The notes under the pieces are model-generated. The model ran no database searches. It had not been told where the DNA came from and saw only the letters and a list, made by a program, of their open reading frames with translations. DNA of 64,000 bases from Anaerolineaceae bacterium UBA4775 (GTDB lineage Bacteria > Chloroflexota > Anaerolineae > Anaerolineales > Anaerolineaceae): contig DHHJ01000036.1 of assembly GCA_002403205.1 (NCBI GenBank), positions 7,110 through 71,109 of the forward strand, in the 5' to 3' direction. Made by a program: the position numbers and the translations under genes. Below, piece by piece: positions 1-11,100 of the stretch (position 1 is its first letter; each line of letters begins with the position of its first letter).

Positions 1-219
1 GTCTCCTCCAGGAGTGGCCAGGGGAGGTCCCATATATAGCTCAGTAGCGTGTGGTTGGTGGCTGACAGCTAAAGATTAACCTCTATCATTTTTGGATCTT
101 CAGTGGCACCCCACACCGTAAAACACCCTACAATACTCCCCTCCTTTAGGAGGGGCTGGGGGAGGTCTCCTTTAGGAGGGGCTGGGGGAGGTCTCCCTTA
201 GGCGGGGGCCGGGGGAGGT
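1..219. repeat. REP-like palindromic repeat cluster
   Basis: Three head-to-tail copies of a short GC-rich element lie at about 136-166, 167-192 and 193-219, with a degenerate copy at 1-28. The core is an inverted repeat, CCCCTCC-TTTA-GGAGGGG, followed by a C(T/C)GGGGGAGGT tail. The same element recurs three times at 23.0-23.26 kb. The array runs into the 3' end of the first gene and supplies its last codons and stop. No gene is visible in bases 1-171. Confidence 0.8.
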
Positions 220-2637
220 CTCCCCCATGACCACTTCAACCCGGTGCAGGCCGCCATCCGCGAAGATGGGCAGTAACGCACCCTCGAGCGGTTCCCCATC
301 CACCCGGATCGACTCCACGCCTTTGCTGACGCCCTGGGGATTGCTCACCGTGATGTGATAATCTGCCCCCCTGAAGCGCCGCTGAATGGTAAACCCGTCC
401 CAGCCCGGGGGGATGCAAGGGTCAACCCGCAGCCCATCAAATTCTGGGCGCACACCCAGGATGTACTTGAGCCCTGCCTGGTATGCCCAGGACGCGGTGC
501 CCGTCAGCCAGGCATTGCGAGCCAGCCCAAACTGGGGATGCTCATCGCCGAGGATGTTCTGGGGGTACACATACGGCTCACATTCATAGGTGTCAATGTG
601 GTCGTTCTTGGCTGCCGGGTTGATCTGCTGATAATAGCGAAAGGCGCGCTCACCCCGCCCCAGGATCGTCTCTGCCATCATCACCCATGGGTTGGCGTGC
701 AGGAAAATTCCCCCGTTCTCTTTAGCGCCGGGCGGGTAAGTCGTCACCCCGCCTTTATCAGGGTCATAACCATCATAGCCGGGTGTGCTGAGCTTGATAC
801 CATGGGCTGTGTTGAGCTGCTGGTAAACCGCATCCAGGGCTTTACGTGCCCGTTTGGGCGTGGCAAACCCCGAAAGCACCGCCCACGACTGGGCGTTGGT
901 GTAAATCCGGCCCTGTGGGTTGATATGTGAACCCACCGGATCGCCGTGGCGATCAAAATAGCGCACATACCAGTCGCCATCCCAGGCGACCTGGTAAACC
1001 AGCTCTCGCATCGCCTGATAATCCGCCTGGTAGCGCCTGGCTAACTTCTTCTTCCCCAGGTGCTGGCATAGGGCGATCATCTCCTTGAGCGCCCATCCAT
1101 ACAAATGGGCTGTGAACAGCGATTCAGCGCCGCTGGGCAGGTTGACGGTGTCGTTCCAATCTGCGAAACCCAGCAGCGGCAGGCCATGCTGCCCGGTATT
1201 CTCACGGGTGAAGGCCAGTCCCCGTTTGAGATGCGCCCACACCGAGCCTTGTTCAAGCGGCTGACCTGCTTTGTCTTTGTCGTAAAACGGGATCGTTTCC
1301 TTCAAAAATGCGAAATCCCCGCTTTCCTTCAGGTATTCGCTCACCGCCAGCACACTCCACAGGTGATCGTCGCTGTAATAGTCGGGGCTGTCTTCGTCCG
1401 CGCCAGCCTCACCCGTGGTGGCGACCATCGTCAGGGGGTTGAACTGGTGCATGGCCGACCCATCCCGCTTTTGGACATGCAGCAGCTTGCGCAGCAGGTC
1501 TTTCGCCACAGCCGTCGAGCCCGGCAATGCGCCGATCACATCCTGCGAGCTGTCCCTGAAGCCAATCCCGCGTGCGCCAAACCCCAACTGGTAAAGGGAT
1601 AAGTATCGCGACCAGTTTAACGTGATCGTGCACTGGCGCGGGTTGTGAATGTTCAGCATACGGTCCAGATCCCCATCCGGGGTGCTGACCTGGGCGGCTG
1701 AGCACACATCCTCCCAGAAAGCGGCCAGGTCCTCAAAAGCCCCCTCGACCTGTGCTTCGTCCCGGTACCGTTGGATGACCGGCATAGCCTGCGCAACACC
1801 GGGGGCCTGTCCCAACAGGAAAATCACACTGCGGCTGTCACCGGCCGGCAGCGGGCCCAGGTGAATCATCAATGCGGCAATATTATCGCCCCGCAGGGCA
1901 ATAGTGTTTCCCAGTTCCGCATTCTGCAAGGCCAGAGGCGCAGCCCAGGTGCCATAGCCGTGCTGGCCCAAAAATGCGTGCCGCTCGGTATCAAAAGACG
2001 AGACCGGCGCATTGGCGGTGAAATAGTTGTGGCGGATATCCTTGAGCATGAATGGCGTCTGGCTGAGCACCTTCAACCCGTCCGGTTCCTCATGCAGGTA
2101 AGACCCCATGGTCTGCGGCACCCAGTCTGCATTGTTAAGCTGCTTAAGGGCATCAGGATGGGTGTACTCCACCACAGGGATCAGGTCGAGGTCCTGATCA
2201 GTTTCCGCCAGGTTGGAGACAGTCACCTGCTGAATGACCACATCCTCACCGAGCGGGACGAACACGCGCACCTGGGTCCTCAGGTGATGCACCTCAGAGA
2301 TAAAAGTGGTGTACCCCATACCCACATGGCACTCAAAATTATCAAGGGGTGTCAGCGTCGGCACATAGAACGGAGAGAACACCCGGTAACCCCCGTCTGC
2401 GCATGGCAGGCGCAGGTACAGGGTGGTCGCCCTGAATTCCGAAGGCGGGTCCTGGGTGAGGTATTTCGTGATCCGGTTCAATGCCGGGTCACCCCGGCAG
2501 ATCAGCATCCCGCCGGTCTGGTCAATGAACCCGCCAAAGGCCAGTGAACCGATGTAATTGATCCATTTGACCGGCGTGCGCGGGTTATTGATCACATATT
2601 CTCGGGCTGCGTCGTCAAAATATCCATAACCTGGCAT
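172..2637 (-). CDS. GH94 disaccharide phosphorylase, candidate laminaribiose phosphorylase
   Basis: Cytoplasmic inverting phosphorylase that would split a beta-linked glucose disaccharide with phosphate into glucose-1-phosphate and glucose. The family is clear from the GYFDD..REYVI start, the GFRDSSQD and HGLPLLGFADWND segments (the DWND motif holds the general acid, about residue 495 from this start) and the C-terminal LTGTASWAYQAGLKYILG block. The N-terminal specificity region (FGGFIDQTGG) differs from the adjacent cellobiose phosphorylase. Together with the GH16 laminarinase in the operon, that suggests laminaribiose, but this is inference; cellobiose or sophorose remain possible. I chose ATG 2637, which has AGGAG nine bases upstream and aligns with its neighbour's start; an earlier ATG lies at 2688. 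It is last in the operon. The final residues (about ETSPGPRLRETSPSPS) are encoded by invading REP repeats. Confidence 0.9.
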   Translation of the reverse strand: MPGYGYFDDAAREYVINNPRTPVKWINYIGSLAFGGFIDQTGGMLICRGDPALNRITKYLTQDPPSEFRATTLYLRLPCADGGYRVFSPFYVPTLTPLDNFECHVGMGYTTFISEVHHLRTQVRVFVPLGEDVVIQQVTVSNLAETDQDLDLIPVVEYTHPDALKQLNNADWVPQTMGSYLHEEPDGLKVLSQTPFMLKDIRHNYFTANAPVSSFDTERHAFLGQHGYGTWAAPLALQNAELGNTIALRGDNIAALMIHLGPLPAGDSRSVIFLLGQAPGVAQAMPVIQRYRDEAQVEGAFEDLAAFWEDVCSAAQVSTPDGDLDRMLNIHNPRQCTITLNWSRYLSLYQLGFGARGIGFRDSSQDVIGALPGSTAVAKDLLRKLLHVQKRDGSAMHQFNPLTMVATTGEAGADEDSPDYYSDDHLWSVLAVSEYLKESGDFAFLKETIPFYDKDKAGQPLEQGSVWAHLKRGLAFTRENTGQHGLPLLGFADWNDTVNLPSGAESLFTAHLYGWALKEMIALCQHLGKKKLARRYQADYQAMRELVYQVAWDGDWYVRYFDRHGDPVGSHINPQGRIYTNAQSWAVLSGFATPKRARKALDAVYQQLNTAHGIKLSTPGYDGYDPDKGGVTTYPPGAKENGGIFLHANPWVMMAETILGRGERAFRYYQQINPAAKNDHIDTYECEPYVYPQNILGDEHPQFGLARNAWLTGTASWAYQAGLKYILGVRPEFDGLRVDPCIPPGWDGFTIQRRFRGADYHITVSNPQGVSKGVESIRVDGEPLEGALLPIFADGGLHRVEVVMGETSPGPRLRETSPSPS

Positions 2638-2688
2638 GATCATCATCTCCTGTTCCTGATCCCACCCTTTCACTGCCGCCTGACTCAT

Positions 2689-5127
2689 TCAGCCGATCTC
2701 AACCTCCACGGCAACGGTTTTCTTGTCAGATTGTGAGAGCAACGTGCCCTCAAGCGTCTGGCCATCCACGCGGATCAAGCGATCGTTCCCGGGCCCCTCC
2801 CGCCGAACTTTGATCTCGTACATGGTGCCCCGATACTGACGGGTGACGGTAAAGCCCTCCCAGCCCGCAGGCAAAACCGGTTCCACCCGCAGGCCGCCGT
2901 AATCCGGCCGGATTCCGAGGATCCATTGGGTGATGGCAACATAATTCCAGGCAGCCGTGCCAGTCAGCCAGGAGTTTTTCGCTTCCCCAAAACGGGGACT
3001 GTCGACCCCAGCGATGGTTTGCGCATAAACATAGGGTTCACAGCGGTGCAGGTCGCTGAGAGCCTCCCGGTGTGAGGGGTTGATGCTCAGGTAAGCCTCC
3101 AGCGCGCGGTCGCCCTGCCCGAGGATGGCCTCGGCGATCATCACCCAGGGGTTGGTATGGCAGAAAATGCTGGCGTTTTCCTTGAACCCGGGCGGGTAGG
3201 AGGAGATCTCACCCAGGTGTAAATGATACTGGGTGAAAGCGGGCTGCAGCAGCAGGATCCCGTGCTCGGTGGTCAGGCGGGCGCGCACCGCGTCGAGCGC
3301 TTTGTGAGGCAATCCGTCCTCCAGGCCGACCCCCGCCATGGTGCACAACCCTTGCGGTTCGATGAAGATCTGCCCTTCAGCACAGGCTTGCGAGCCAACC
3401 GGCTCGCCGAAATGGTCATACGCCCGTAAGAACCAGCCGCCATCCCAGCCAGACTGCCGGACAGTCTCCTCCATACGCGCCGCCAGGTGGGTTAAGCGCA
3501 CCGATTCATCTATCAGCCCCTGGTGGGCACTGATTTCCGCCAGTTCTTTGGCCGCCAGGATGAACAGGGCCGCAATCACGGTCGATTCCGCCACCTGCCC
3601 GTCACGGTTTTCCGTCGTCTGGAAGGATTCGCCGGGCCGATCTGAAAAGGTGTTCAAATTCAAACAATCGTTCCAATCCGCGCGCCCGATCAGCGGCAGT
3701 CCATGCGGACCGAGCCGATCCAGGGTGTACTGGATGCAGCGCTGAAGGTGTTCCAGCAGGGGCCTTTCGGTACCGGGCTGGTTTTCGTAGGGCACAGGCA
3801 CATCCAAAATGCCCCAATCATCGGTTTCTTTGAGGTAAGCAGCTGTGCTCAACACCAGCCAGGCCGGGTCATCGTTGAAATTGCTCCCCACGGCATCATT
3901 ACCCCGCTTGGTGAGCGGCTGATATTGATGATACGCGCCGCCATCCTCAAGCTGGGTCGCAGCCAGGTCCAAAAGGCGCTGGCGGGCTCTCTCCGGCACC
4001 ATGTGGACGAAACCGAGCAGGTCCTGGTTCGAATCTCTAAAACCCATCCCGCGCCCGATGCCGGATTCAAAATAAGAGGCTGAGCGGGAAAGATTGAAGG
4101 TGATCATACATTGATACGCGTTCCAGATGTTGACCATCCGGTTGACATGTTCGTTTGGCGAGGTCACCTGAAAGACGCTCAGCAGCCCACCCCAGGCCGC
4201 GCACAGCGCAGCAAAGGCTTCGTCGACCTGGCCGGGCTGAAGGTACTTGCCGATGACCGGTGCCACCGTGGTTTTATTGATCGTTTGCGACCTAGGCGGA
4301 TCAAATTTGCCGTCTGGCGGGTTTTCGTGGTAACCCAGCAAAAAGATCACCCGGCGCACTTCCCCCGGTTCCAGCCTGAGGTGCACATGGTGCACGCCCA
4401 CCGGGGACCAGCCCACACTCAGGGATTGGCTGGTCTCCCCGTTTTCAACCGCCTGAGGTCGCTCCCAACCGCGATATGGCCCTAAAAACGCTTCCCTCTG
4501 AGTTTCAAACCCGACCAGCGGCTCGGAACAGGCAAAATATGCGAAGTGATCCCGGCGCTCGCGGTATTCGGTCTTATGGTAGATAACCGAATCGTGGACT
4601 TCTACCTCGCCAATGTTCAAATTGCGTTGAAAATTAGTAGCATCGTCCTGGGCATCCCACAGGCAGAATTCCACACTGGAGAAAACCGAAATATTGCGCG
4701 GCGACTCGGTCTGGTTTTCCACCGTCAGGTCCCAAATCTCCAGGGTGGCATCCAGGGGCACAAAATAGCGCACATCAGCCCGGATACCCCGGTAAGCAGA
4801 CCCGATGCGGGTGTAGCCCATACCGTGGCGGCAGGTGTAATCTTCGGCCTCATGGCGGGTGGGCATCCACGTGGGTGACCAGAACTCGCTACTTTCATCA
4901 TCCCGCAGGTAGAGATAACGTCCGCCCATATCCAACGGGACGTTGTTATAGCGGTAGCGTGTGATGCGCCGCAAGCGCGCATCCTGGTAGAAGGCGTACC
5001 CGCCAGCGGTATTCGAGATCAGGCTGAAGAAATCTTGCATACCCAGGTAATTGATCCAGGGCAGCGGTGTGTCGGGGCGGGTGATTACATATTCTCGGTT
5101 TACATCATCAAAATAGCCAAAGCGCAT
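2689..5127 (-). CDS. cbp: Cellobiose phosphorylase (GH94)
   Basis: Phosphorolyses cellobiose to alpha-glucose-1-phosphate and glucose in the cytoplasm, saving one ATP per disaccharide. The 812-residue length matches characterised clostridial cellobiose phosphorylases, and long blocks are canonical: FGYFDDVNREYVI at the start, LISNTAGGY, RLRRITRYRYNNVP, SASYFESGIGRGMGFRDSNQ and GLPLIGRADWNDCLNLN (DWND near residue 484, general acid region). An AAGGA sequence lies nine bases before the ATG. The next gene downstream begins within a few bases of its stop, so the two are probably co-transcribed. Of the four GH94 proteins here this is the one whose substrate I would assign with most confidence. Confidence 0.95.
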   Translation of the reverse strand: MRFGYFDDVNREYVITRPDTPLPWINYLGMQDFFSLISNTAGGYAFYQDARLRRITRYRYNNVPLDMGGRYLYLRDDESSEFWSPTWMPTRHEAEDYTCRHGMGYTRIGSAYRGIRADVRYFVPLDATLEIWDLTVENQTESPRNISVFSSVEFCLWDAQDDATNFQRNLNIGEVEVHDSVIYHKTEYRERRDHFAYFACSEPLVGFETQREAFLGPYRGWERPQAVENGETSQSLSVGWSPVGVHHVHLRLEPGEVRRVIFLLGYHENPPDGKFDPPRSQTINKTTVAPVIGKYLQPGQVDEAFAALCAAWGGLLSVFQVTSPNEHVNRMVNIWNAYQCMITFNLSRSASYFESGIGRGMGFRDSNQDLLGFVHMVPERARQRLLDLAATQLEDGGAYHQYQPLTKRGNDAVGSNFNDDPAWLVLSTAAYLKETDDWGILDVPVPYENQPGTERPLLEHLQRCIQYTLDRLGPHGLPLIGRADWNDCLNLNTFSDRPGESFQTTENRDGQVAESTVIAALFILAAKELAEISAHQGLIDESVRLTHLAARMEETVRQSGWDGGWFLRAYDHFGEPVGSQACAEGQIFIEPQGLCTMAGVGLEDGLPHKALDAVRARLTTEHGILLLQPAFTQYHLHLGEISSYPPGFKENASIFCHTNPWVMIAEAILGQGDRALEAYLSINPSHREALSDLHRCEPYVYAQTIAGVDSPRFGEAKNSWLTGTAAWNYVAITQWILGIRPDYGGLRVEPVLPAGWEGFTVTRQYRGTMYEIKVRREGPGNDRLIRVDGQTLEGTLLSQSDKKTVAVEVEIG

Positions 5128-5236
5128 GGGGTTGTTTCCTTTTTAAGAAATGATATCACCAAGTTCTATCCTGAACATAACCAAACAGGCAACGCGCGGC
5201 TTATCCGGGATTGAACGGGGACGTGAAGCCAGGTGA

Positions 5237-7969
5237 TCAGGACCCGGGCAGGTGTTTATCAGTCAATTCAACTGTGATGTTTACCGAATCTGGCCAGGCG
5301 TGCACTTCTTCCCTTGCAAAACGGATTGAGTCTGCCCCGCCAGGGTGAGGTGTGTCCACACCGTTTACAGTCAGGCGGCCTATCTGATAGTCTCCATAAG
5401 TCAGCCGTCGTGGGTTCTGATAGGTTACCCCAATGGTTTTGCCTGCAAAAACCGTATCTACACGCAGCAGTTCCGCATGGGCAAATTGCTCCGCAACCAG
5501 TTTGGGCGCCAGGCAGAGATCGCCTAAATTGCCTTTGACACCGAAAGATTCCGTGAGTAGAGTGAACAGGTACCAGGCAGCGGAACCCGTCAGGTAGGGG
5601 TACATGCCGCGTCCGCGTGGATTGAAATATTCGGGAATGCCAGGATAAATGCGGCTTTTTGAAAAATCCTGGCTTTGGGTGTAGAGCCCATTCAGCACTT
5701 GCCAGGCTGCTTGCGCCAGCCCCTGGCGGTACAGGGCATACGCATACATGACCGCCATGTGTGAAAAGACAGCCCCATTCTCTTTGTGACCATACGCAAA
5801 CCCAAATGCCCGTCCCAGGCTTGGCGGATTTGGCCCAAAGTGGGTGTTGAGCCGGTGCCCGTTGAGGTTTTGATCATAAAGATAGTGATCTGCAGCCCGC
5901 ACAATGGCCTCGGCCTGGTCTTGAGATGCCACCCCGGCCAGCAAGGGGAACACCTGCCCTGTCAGGGTCATCCGCACGCCTTGTGGGAACAGGCCCTCAA
6001 CCTGGTGTCCGTTGTTATCATAAAAGCCATTGAACCAGCCCCGCCCGTCCTGGTCGGAAAGCCACTCCTGCGCCCTGATCCGTTCCATTAACCCATCCGC
6101 TTTTTCACGCAGGTCAGCAGCGATCGCCACTAGCGGCAGCGTCACCGTCTTCCCCGAGAGATGGCTGCTGACACGGTCAAAATATGCCCAAAGGCGCGCT
6201 TGTTTGGCCGGCACTGAATGATAATCAACCGGTTTAAAGAGGCGATCCAGCAGCAGGGAAAGCGCTTCGGCCAGCTCAACTTCATTTGAGCCGGCCGCGT
6301 TCAATGCCAGGCACAGCTCAGAAAGGCTGTGCAGGTTGCCTGCGTACAAAGCCGAAAAAGCGATGCTTTCGCCGCGCTCGGCTGCTATGTCAAAGGCATC
6401 GTTCCAATCGCCGCCTTCCAATTTTATCAGGTTGTGTTCGCCCACATTGAAAAAGGCGGTCAGGTGCTGAACCAACAAGTGCTCGAGGATCGAGCCCTCC
6501 ACCACCTCGCCATTGGAGGATTTCAACTGTGTGCCGTGTTCAGGCGCCCAATCCGGGTCAGTTTTCTGGCAGCGGTGGCTAAGATGATCCTTGAAATAGG
6601 TCTGCCGGGAAAGCAGCAGGTCCAGGTTGCCCGTTAGGTCAAGGTACAGCCTGGTGGTGATCAACGGCCAGGCGCCGTGATCCATCCACACCCGGGGGAT
6701 GCTGTTGCGGTCCGCTTTGAACTCACCGGGCTGCGAGCCGACAATGGTCGCATTGCTGCCATCCATACGCACCCCGGCAAAATTGCTCAGCAAAAGGTTC
6801 TCGAGACCTTCACCCTCCGTCAGCAAGAGGGTCAGCAAGTCCTGCCACAAGTCCCGCCAGCCGCGTCCGCCCCGGCCGTAATCGTGATAGGGCAAAAACG
6901 AGTTACCCATGATACGCCTGAGAATGGGCTGCAGGGTGACCCACTGCAGCCAGCCGTCCAGCCGGTTATCCTGGTGAGTAAACCGCAGGGCGGAAAGCTT
7001 TTCCTGCCAGTAGACCTGGTTTTGCTTTAGATGATGGCTGAATTGCGCTGCCGACCCATAGCGGTCCACCAATGCATCCACGTTTGCATCTTCATCCGCC
7101 ATGATGCTGAGGATGAGGATGTAACTTTTGGCTTCACCGGGCGCCAGTTGAACCGGCGCAAAATGCAGCCCGCCAATCGATTCATACCCTTCAAAAACGC
7201 TGTGGGCAGTTTGCATGTGGTGACCGTCTTGAAAGATGGCTTCAGGCCATTCAAAACTGCCCCCCTCGCCGATGAAGTCCTCAACCAAGGGGGTTAACCC
7301 CACCGGCGGGGTTCCTTCATCATCTGCACCCAGGACGGCATAGGTCACCTGGTTGGGCTCATGTCCCCTTTCGTCGAAGGACATGGTCGGTTTGACCACC
7401 ACGCCGTGCGGATGGCACGCTGTGCACTGCAGCAGCGCGGTGACGTGGCGGTGATCACGCAAATTATCGGCCGACCGGGCAAAAATAGGAATGGCAGCGG
7501 TGGGTACCAGGTCAAGCGCCTGATCCCCCTGGTTGGAGAGCGTCACCCGCATCAGCTCAACGGTGTCTTCGCCAACCGGCACAAAGTTGACCACCTCGGC
7601 CGCCAAGCCTGATGCGGCGTGCAGCCTGTGAACCGCATGCCAGAGAAAACCAGCCTCCAGCCGGGTTGTGGATTGCTTCTCTGCCCCCTCCTGACCAACC
7701 TGCTCGGAACACATGCCGGTGACAGACCAGGGCTCGCCATTGATGCGCACCCAGAAATTGCGTGCCGAGCGGGTATTGTGCAAATCCTCAACCGAAACGG
7801 GCAGCAAGAGGAAGGTGTCCTGGTTCAGCTTTGCATCGCCATTCAGGCTGGGTGTGATGGATGACATCATACCAGCCGAGTTGACCAGCGGGAAGTAAAC
7901 ATAGCTGTTCCTTTGTGGGTTAATCAGCTCAAAGGTCCCATGCTGATCAATAAACTTCCATCCAGGCAT
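5237..7969 (-). CDS. GH94-family phosphorylase of unassigned specificity (910 aa)
   Basis: A glycoside phosphorylase of the cellobiose-phosphorylase superfamily with a longer layout. It has an N-terminal beta-sandwich (WKFIDQHGTFELINP), then the alpha6/alpha6 barrel with GGRGWRDLWQDLL near residue 375 and LEGGDWNDAF near 520, where DWND corresponds to the catalytic acid motif. The C-terminal barrel contains FGFAYGHKENGAVFSHMAVMYA, comparable to the KENG..FSH segment of other GH94 enzymes. The ATG at 7969 is preceded by GAGGA five bases upstream and is preferred over a GTG 21 bases earlier. There is a 109-bp gap to the next gene and a 163-bp gap from the upstream one. It probably acts on another beta-glucan disaccharide or oligosaccharide in the same pathway, but the sequence does not fix which. 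Confidence 0.85.
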   Translation of the reverse strand: MPGWKFIDQHGTFELINPQRNSYVYFPLVNSAGMMSSITPSLNGDAKLNQDTFLLLPVSVEDLHNTRSARNFWVRINGEPWSVTGMCSEQVGQEGAEKQSTTRLEAGFLWHAVHRLHAASGLAAEVVNFVPVGEDTVELMRVTLSNQGDQALDLVPTAAIPIFARSADNLRDHRHVTALLQCTACHPHGVVVKPTMSFDERGHEPNQVTYAVLGADDEGTPPVGLTPLVEDFIGEGGSFEWPEAIFQDGHHMQTAHSVFEGYESIGGLHFAPVQLAPGEAKSYILILSIMADEDANVDALVDRYGSAAQFSHHLKQNQVYWQEKLSALRFTHQDNRLDGWLQWVTLQPILRRIMGNSFLPYHDYGRGGRGWRDLWQDLLTLLLTEGEGLENLLLSNFAGVRMDGSNATIVGSQPGEFKADRNSIPRVWMDHGAWPLITTRLYLDLTGNLDLLLSRQTYFKDHLSHRCQKTDPDWAPEHGTQLKSSNGEVVEGSILEHLLVQHLTAFFNVGEHNLIKLEGGDWNDAFDIAAERGESIAFSALYAGNLHSLSELCLALNAAGSNEVELAEALSLLLDRLFKPVDYHSVPAKQARLWAYFDRVSSHLSGKTVTLPLVAIAADLREKADGLMERIRAQEWLSDQDGRGWFNGFYDNNGHQVEGLFPQGVRMTLTGQVFPLLAGVASQDQAEAIVRAADHYLYDQNLNGHRLNTHFGPNPPSLGRAFGFAYGHKENGAVFSHMAVMYAYALYRQGLAQAAWQVLNGLYTQSQDFSKSRIYPGIPEYFNPRGRGMYPYLTGSAAWYLFTLLTESFGVKGNLGDLCLAPKLVAEQFAHAELLRVDTVFAGKTIGVTYQNPRRLTYGDYQIGRLTVNGVDTPHPGGADSIRFAREEVHAWPDSVNITVELTDKHLPGS

Positions 7970-8132
7970 TTGATTCCTCACCATATACACCTCTAAATCA
8001 TTATTTTTCGGACTCGTGATACCCGATAGCCCGTTTGATCTTTAAAAAGAACGCCGATCTCGACAGCCACATACAGTGGCAAAGTTGCCCGGAAAGGGCA
8101 ACAATCCCTCAGGCTTGACCACCTATATTTAC

Positions 8133-11100
8133 TTAGTAAAACAGGTCAATCGATGTAAACTCGCCCGTTCGGACTCGCTCCGCATAAGGCGCACCGATTA
8201 CACCACCAGGGATGCTAATCGTCTCAGCGTCTGAATGCACCTCAATCCGCCGGATTTCAACACCATCCCGCCAGGTATCCTTGTGGTCGGGGTGATGGAT
8301 GCTTACCGTGCACATCCCAAGAAATCGGAAGGTAAAGGTGCCGTCTTCCTTGAAAAGCCAGCCAGGCAGCACGGGCTTGAACGCCAGCACCAACTCGCCA
8401 TCCTCAAGTCTGAAGGGCTGCTTGCCAGCCGTCATTAAACACCACATGCTGAGAAATTCTGCCGTTGAACCGCTCAGGCGGGCCACAAAGCCGGCACCAT
8501 GCTGGGTAGCATCCGGGTGAGCGCTGCTGACGATGAATGAGCTGTTTTCAAGGGGACTGCGCCCGTAAACCTCCGGGGCCATAAAGGCGGGCAGGTGAAC
8601 CTGCATGGCGTCAAAGTATTCGTCGTATAAGCTCCCTTCCAGCAACTGCAGCAGGTATTTGAAGGCCATGTGCAGCCAGACGGACTCGTTTTCGAGCCAC
8701 CCCGGTGTGAAGGCCCGTGCCCGTCCGATTTCAAATGACTGATCGTGCAAAGGTGCGTTGACTTTTACCATCCCCAGTTTCTGGTCGAACAAAGCACTGT
8801 TTCTGATTGCCCGGGCGATCGCACCAGCCGCCTGGCGGCTTGAGATTTTCATCTGGCGAGTCGGCCCCTCTAAAAATGGCGGCAGCGGTACGGGTGAAAA
8901 ACCTTTCACCCGGATGTACGGGTTGCCACTTCCGTCGGAGGAGTCAGCCAATTCATACTCGGTGACCTCGTGGATAAAATAAGTGGGCAGAAGCGCACCG
9001 CCGAAGGTATACGCCCTGGCAAGGCCCGCCTCAAGGACTGCGCGCATGGCCTGCAGTGTGGGTTTAAGGTCAAGGGACAAAGTGGCCCCATCAAAACCCG
9101 GCCGGGTTGATTCCCGATAGGCCTCGAGCGCATCCGTCCGCCTGAGCCAGTCAGCAAAAGGATCAGTTCCCCTTTCTGGGGCACTATTAATCACCGCCAG
9201 CAAGCCCTCCGCTTCCACGGGTACGGTTATGCTGCGAGGGTGCGCACCCAGCACCTCTGCCAGGATGTTCACCAGGCGGAGCAGTTCACAGGTCTCCGGC
9301 ATCGAAGAGCCAAACAAGCCCGGCAAACCGTTGAGGGCATCATACCAGCCTGGCCGGCCGGCCTCCATCTGGATCCCCATGCCGCTCGGGTCAAGGGTGG
9401 CATACTTGATCAAGGCCAGCAAAGCCAGCTTTGAGATCAAAGGTAAGCGAAATATTTCCCCGTGACCATGCCCCGCCCGTACCCAGTGCGGGTCCGACGA
9501 GCGTGATTCGATCAGGCGCGCTTTTTCAGGGTCCTCAACCAGGGCGTTGAGCTGATGGGGCTTACCATGATAGAGCACGAAACGCCTGGCATGCGGTTGA
9601 ACGATGGTGGCGCTGTCGTAAAAAGGCAGCGGATGAGAATCAAACAGCACATGCGCTTTCCTGTCGGGGAAGACCGCCAGGTAGGATTCGATCAAGTCCA
9701 GGTTGTAAGTCCAATGGTCAACCCAGTAACCCTCCCCATGCTCAGCCTCAAGCTGACTTTCAGCCTGTGAAAGCACCTCTTCAAACAAAGTTTCCGCCGG
9801 GAGGGTTGTTTGCTCGTCCATCAAGACCGCCAGCAGCTCCCCAGGAGAGAAGCGGCGCCCCAGTAGCGCAGCAAGGCGCTGATCATGGTCGGCCTGTGCC
9901 AGCACTTCAGCCCGTTTTTCAGCGGGAAGTGTAAAAGTCAGTCCGTTGAGCACCAGCGGGTTGTACCCATCCGCCTGGATCAGGCTCATGAACACACGCA
10001 AGTTAAATTCGCCCGCTTGGGGGACAAAAAACACATCATTACGCCAGTTCTGATTGACATCCCGGTAATTGCCGTTGCCCTGGAAATAGTATTCCGGCGG
10101 TAAGACAAAATCATTGTAGTCACGCTCGATATCACCGTGTTTGCGCCCAAATACATGGATGATGTGTTTGCCACCCAACACCATCGGGTAACCACCGCGC
10201 AAGACATTATCAAGAAATGCCTGGCGGCAGTAGCCATCAAAGGTCCCCGAGGCAGACTCGGTCCGGATTGCGTCCGTGAGATCCTCCGTCAATTGCCTGG
10301 CTTCCGTCAGCTTACGCTCAATAAAATATGGGGCTGTCAAACCTGCCAGGTGAGATTGGATGGATGCCAGGGTGGGCGAGTATCCATACAGACTGGTGAG
10401 GGTGGTAGGCTCCCCTGGTTTTAAGTCCACCTCAGCACCAAAGAAGGCACACAAGGATCGGCCTTCCGTGATTTGGGTGGCAGCCAGCACAGCCTGCAGA
10501 CCCTGTTCATGAAAGAGATGTGCCCGTGAGTGGCCGGTATCCCGGCCAAAAACCACCTGGGGGTCAGCAAAAGCCGGCAGGAGGGCTTCCTCCCTGAAAG
10601 CCAGCGCAAAATTACCTGCTTCGATGGCATGCACCGCAGCCGTATCGCCTGGTGTGGCCTTCAAATGGTAATACGGCAGGTTGTTTTCCACGTTGTCCAC
10701 CAGCATCCAGGCTTCAATTGTCCTGCTGACATGTTTAAGAGCATTATTATCCACGCCATAGGGAACAATCACCGGCAAACCGTCCAAAATCTCAAGTTCA
10801 AGGGGGGCATCGAGCAGGTTGGTCAGGCTGACCCGCCTGACAAGCCCCGAAAAGGGCATATTGGGCAGCATAAAGTAGAGCACATCCACCTGGTAACCCA
10901 ACCCGGGGTGGACCTCACGGATCGCAAATTCGTTCATCCCGATGAACATCGTGCGGGAAACATCTGCCGCCTCCCAGGGCGAGAAGGCTTCCCGCTGCCA
11001 GGTTGTACCCTCCCTGGTGCCGTTCAGAAAGGTGCGAAAGCCCATCTGAGCGGTGGTCTGATAGGCCCGGTTGGCGGCCTGGAACTCCAGCATGGGATGG

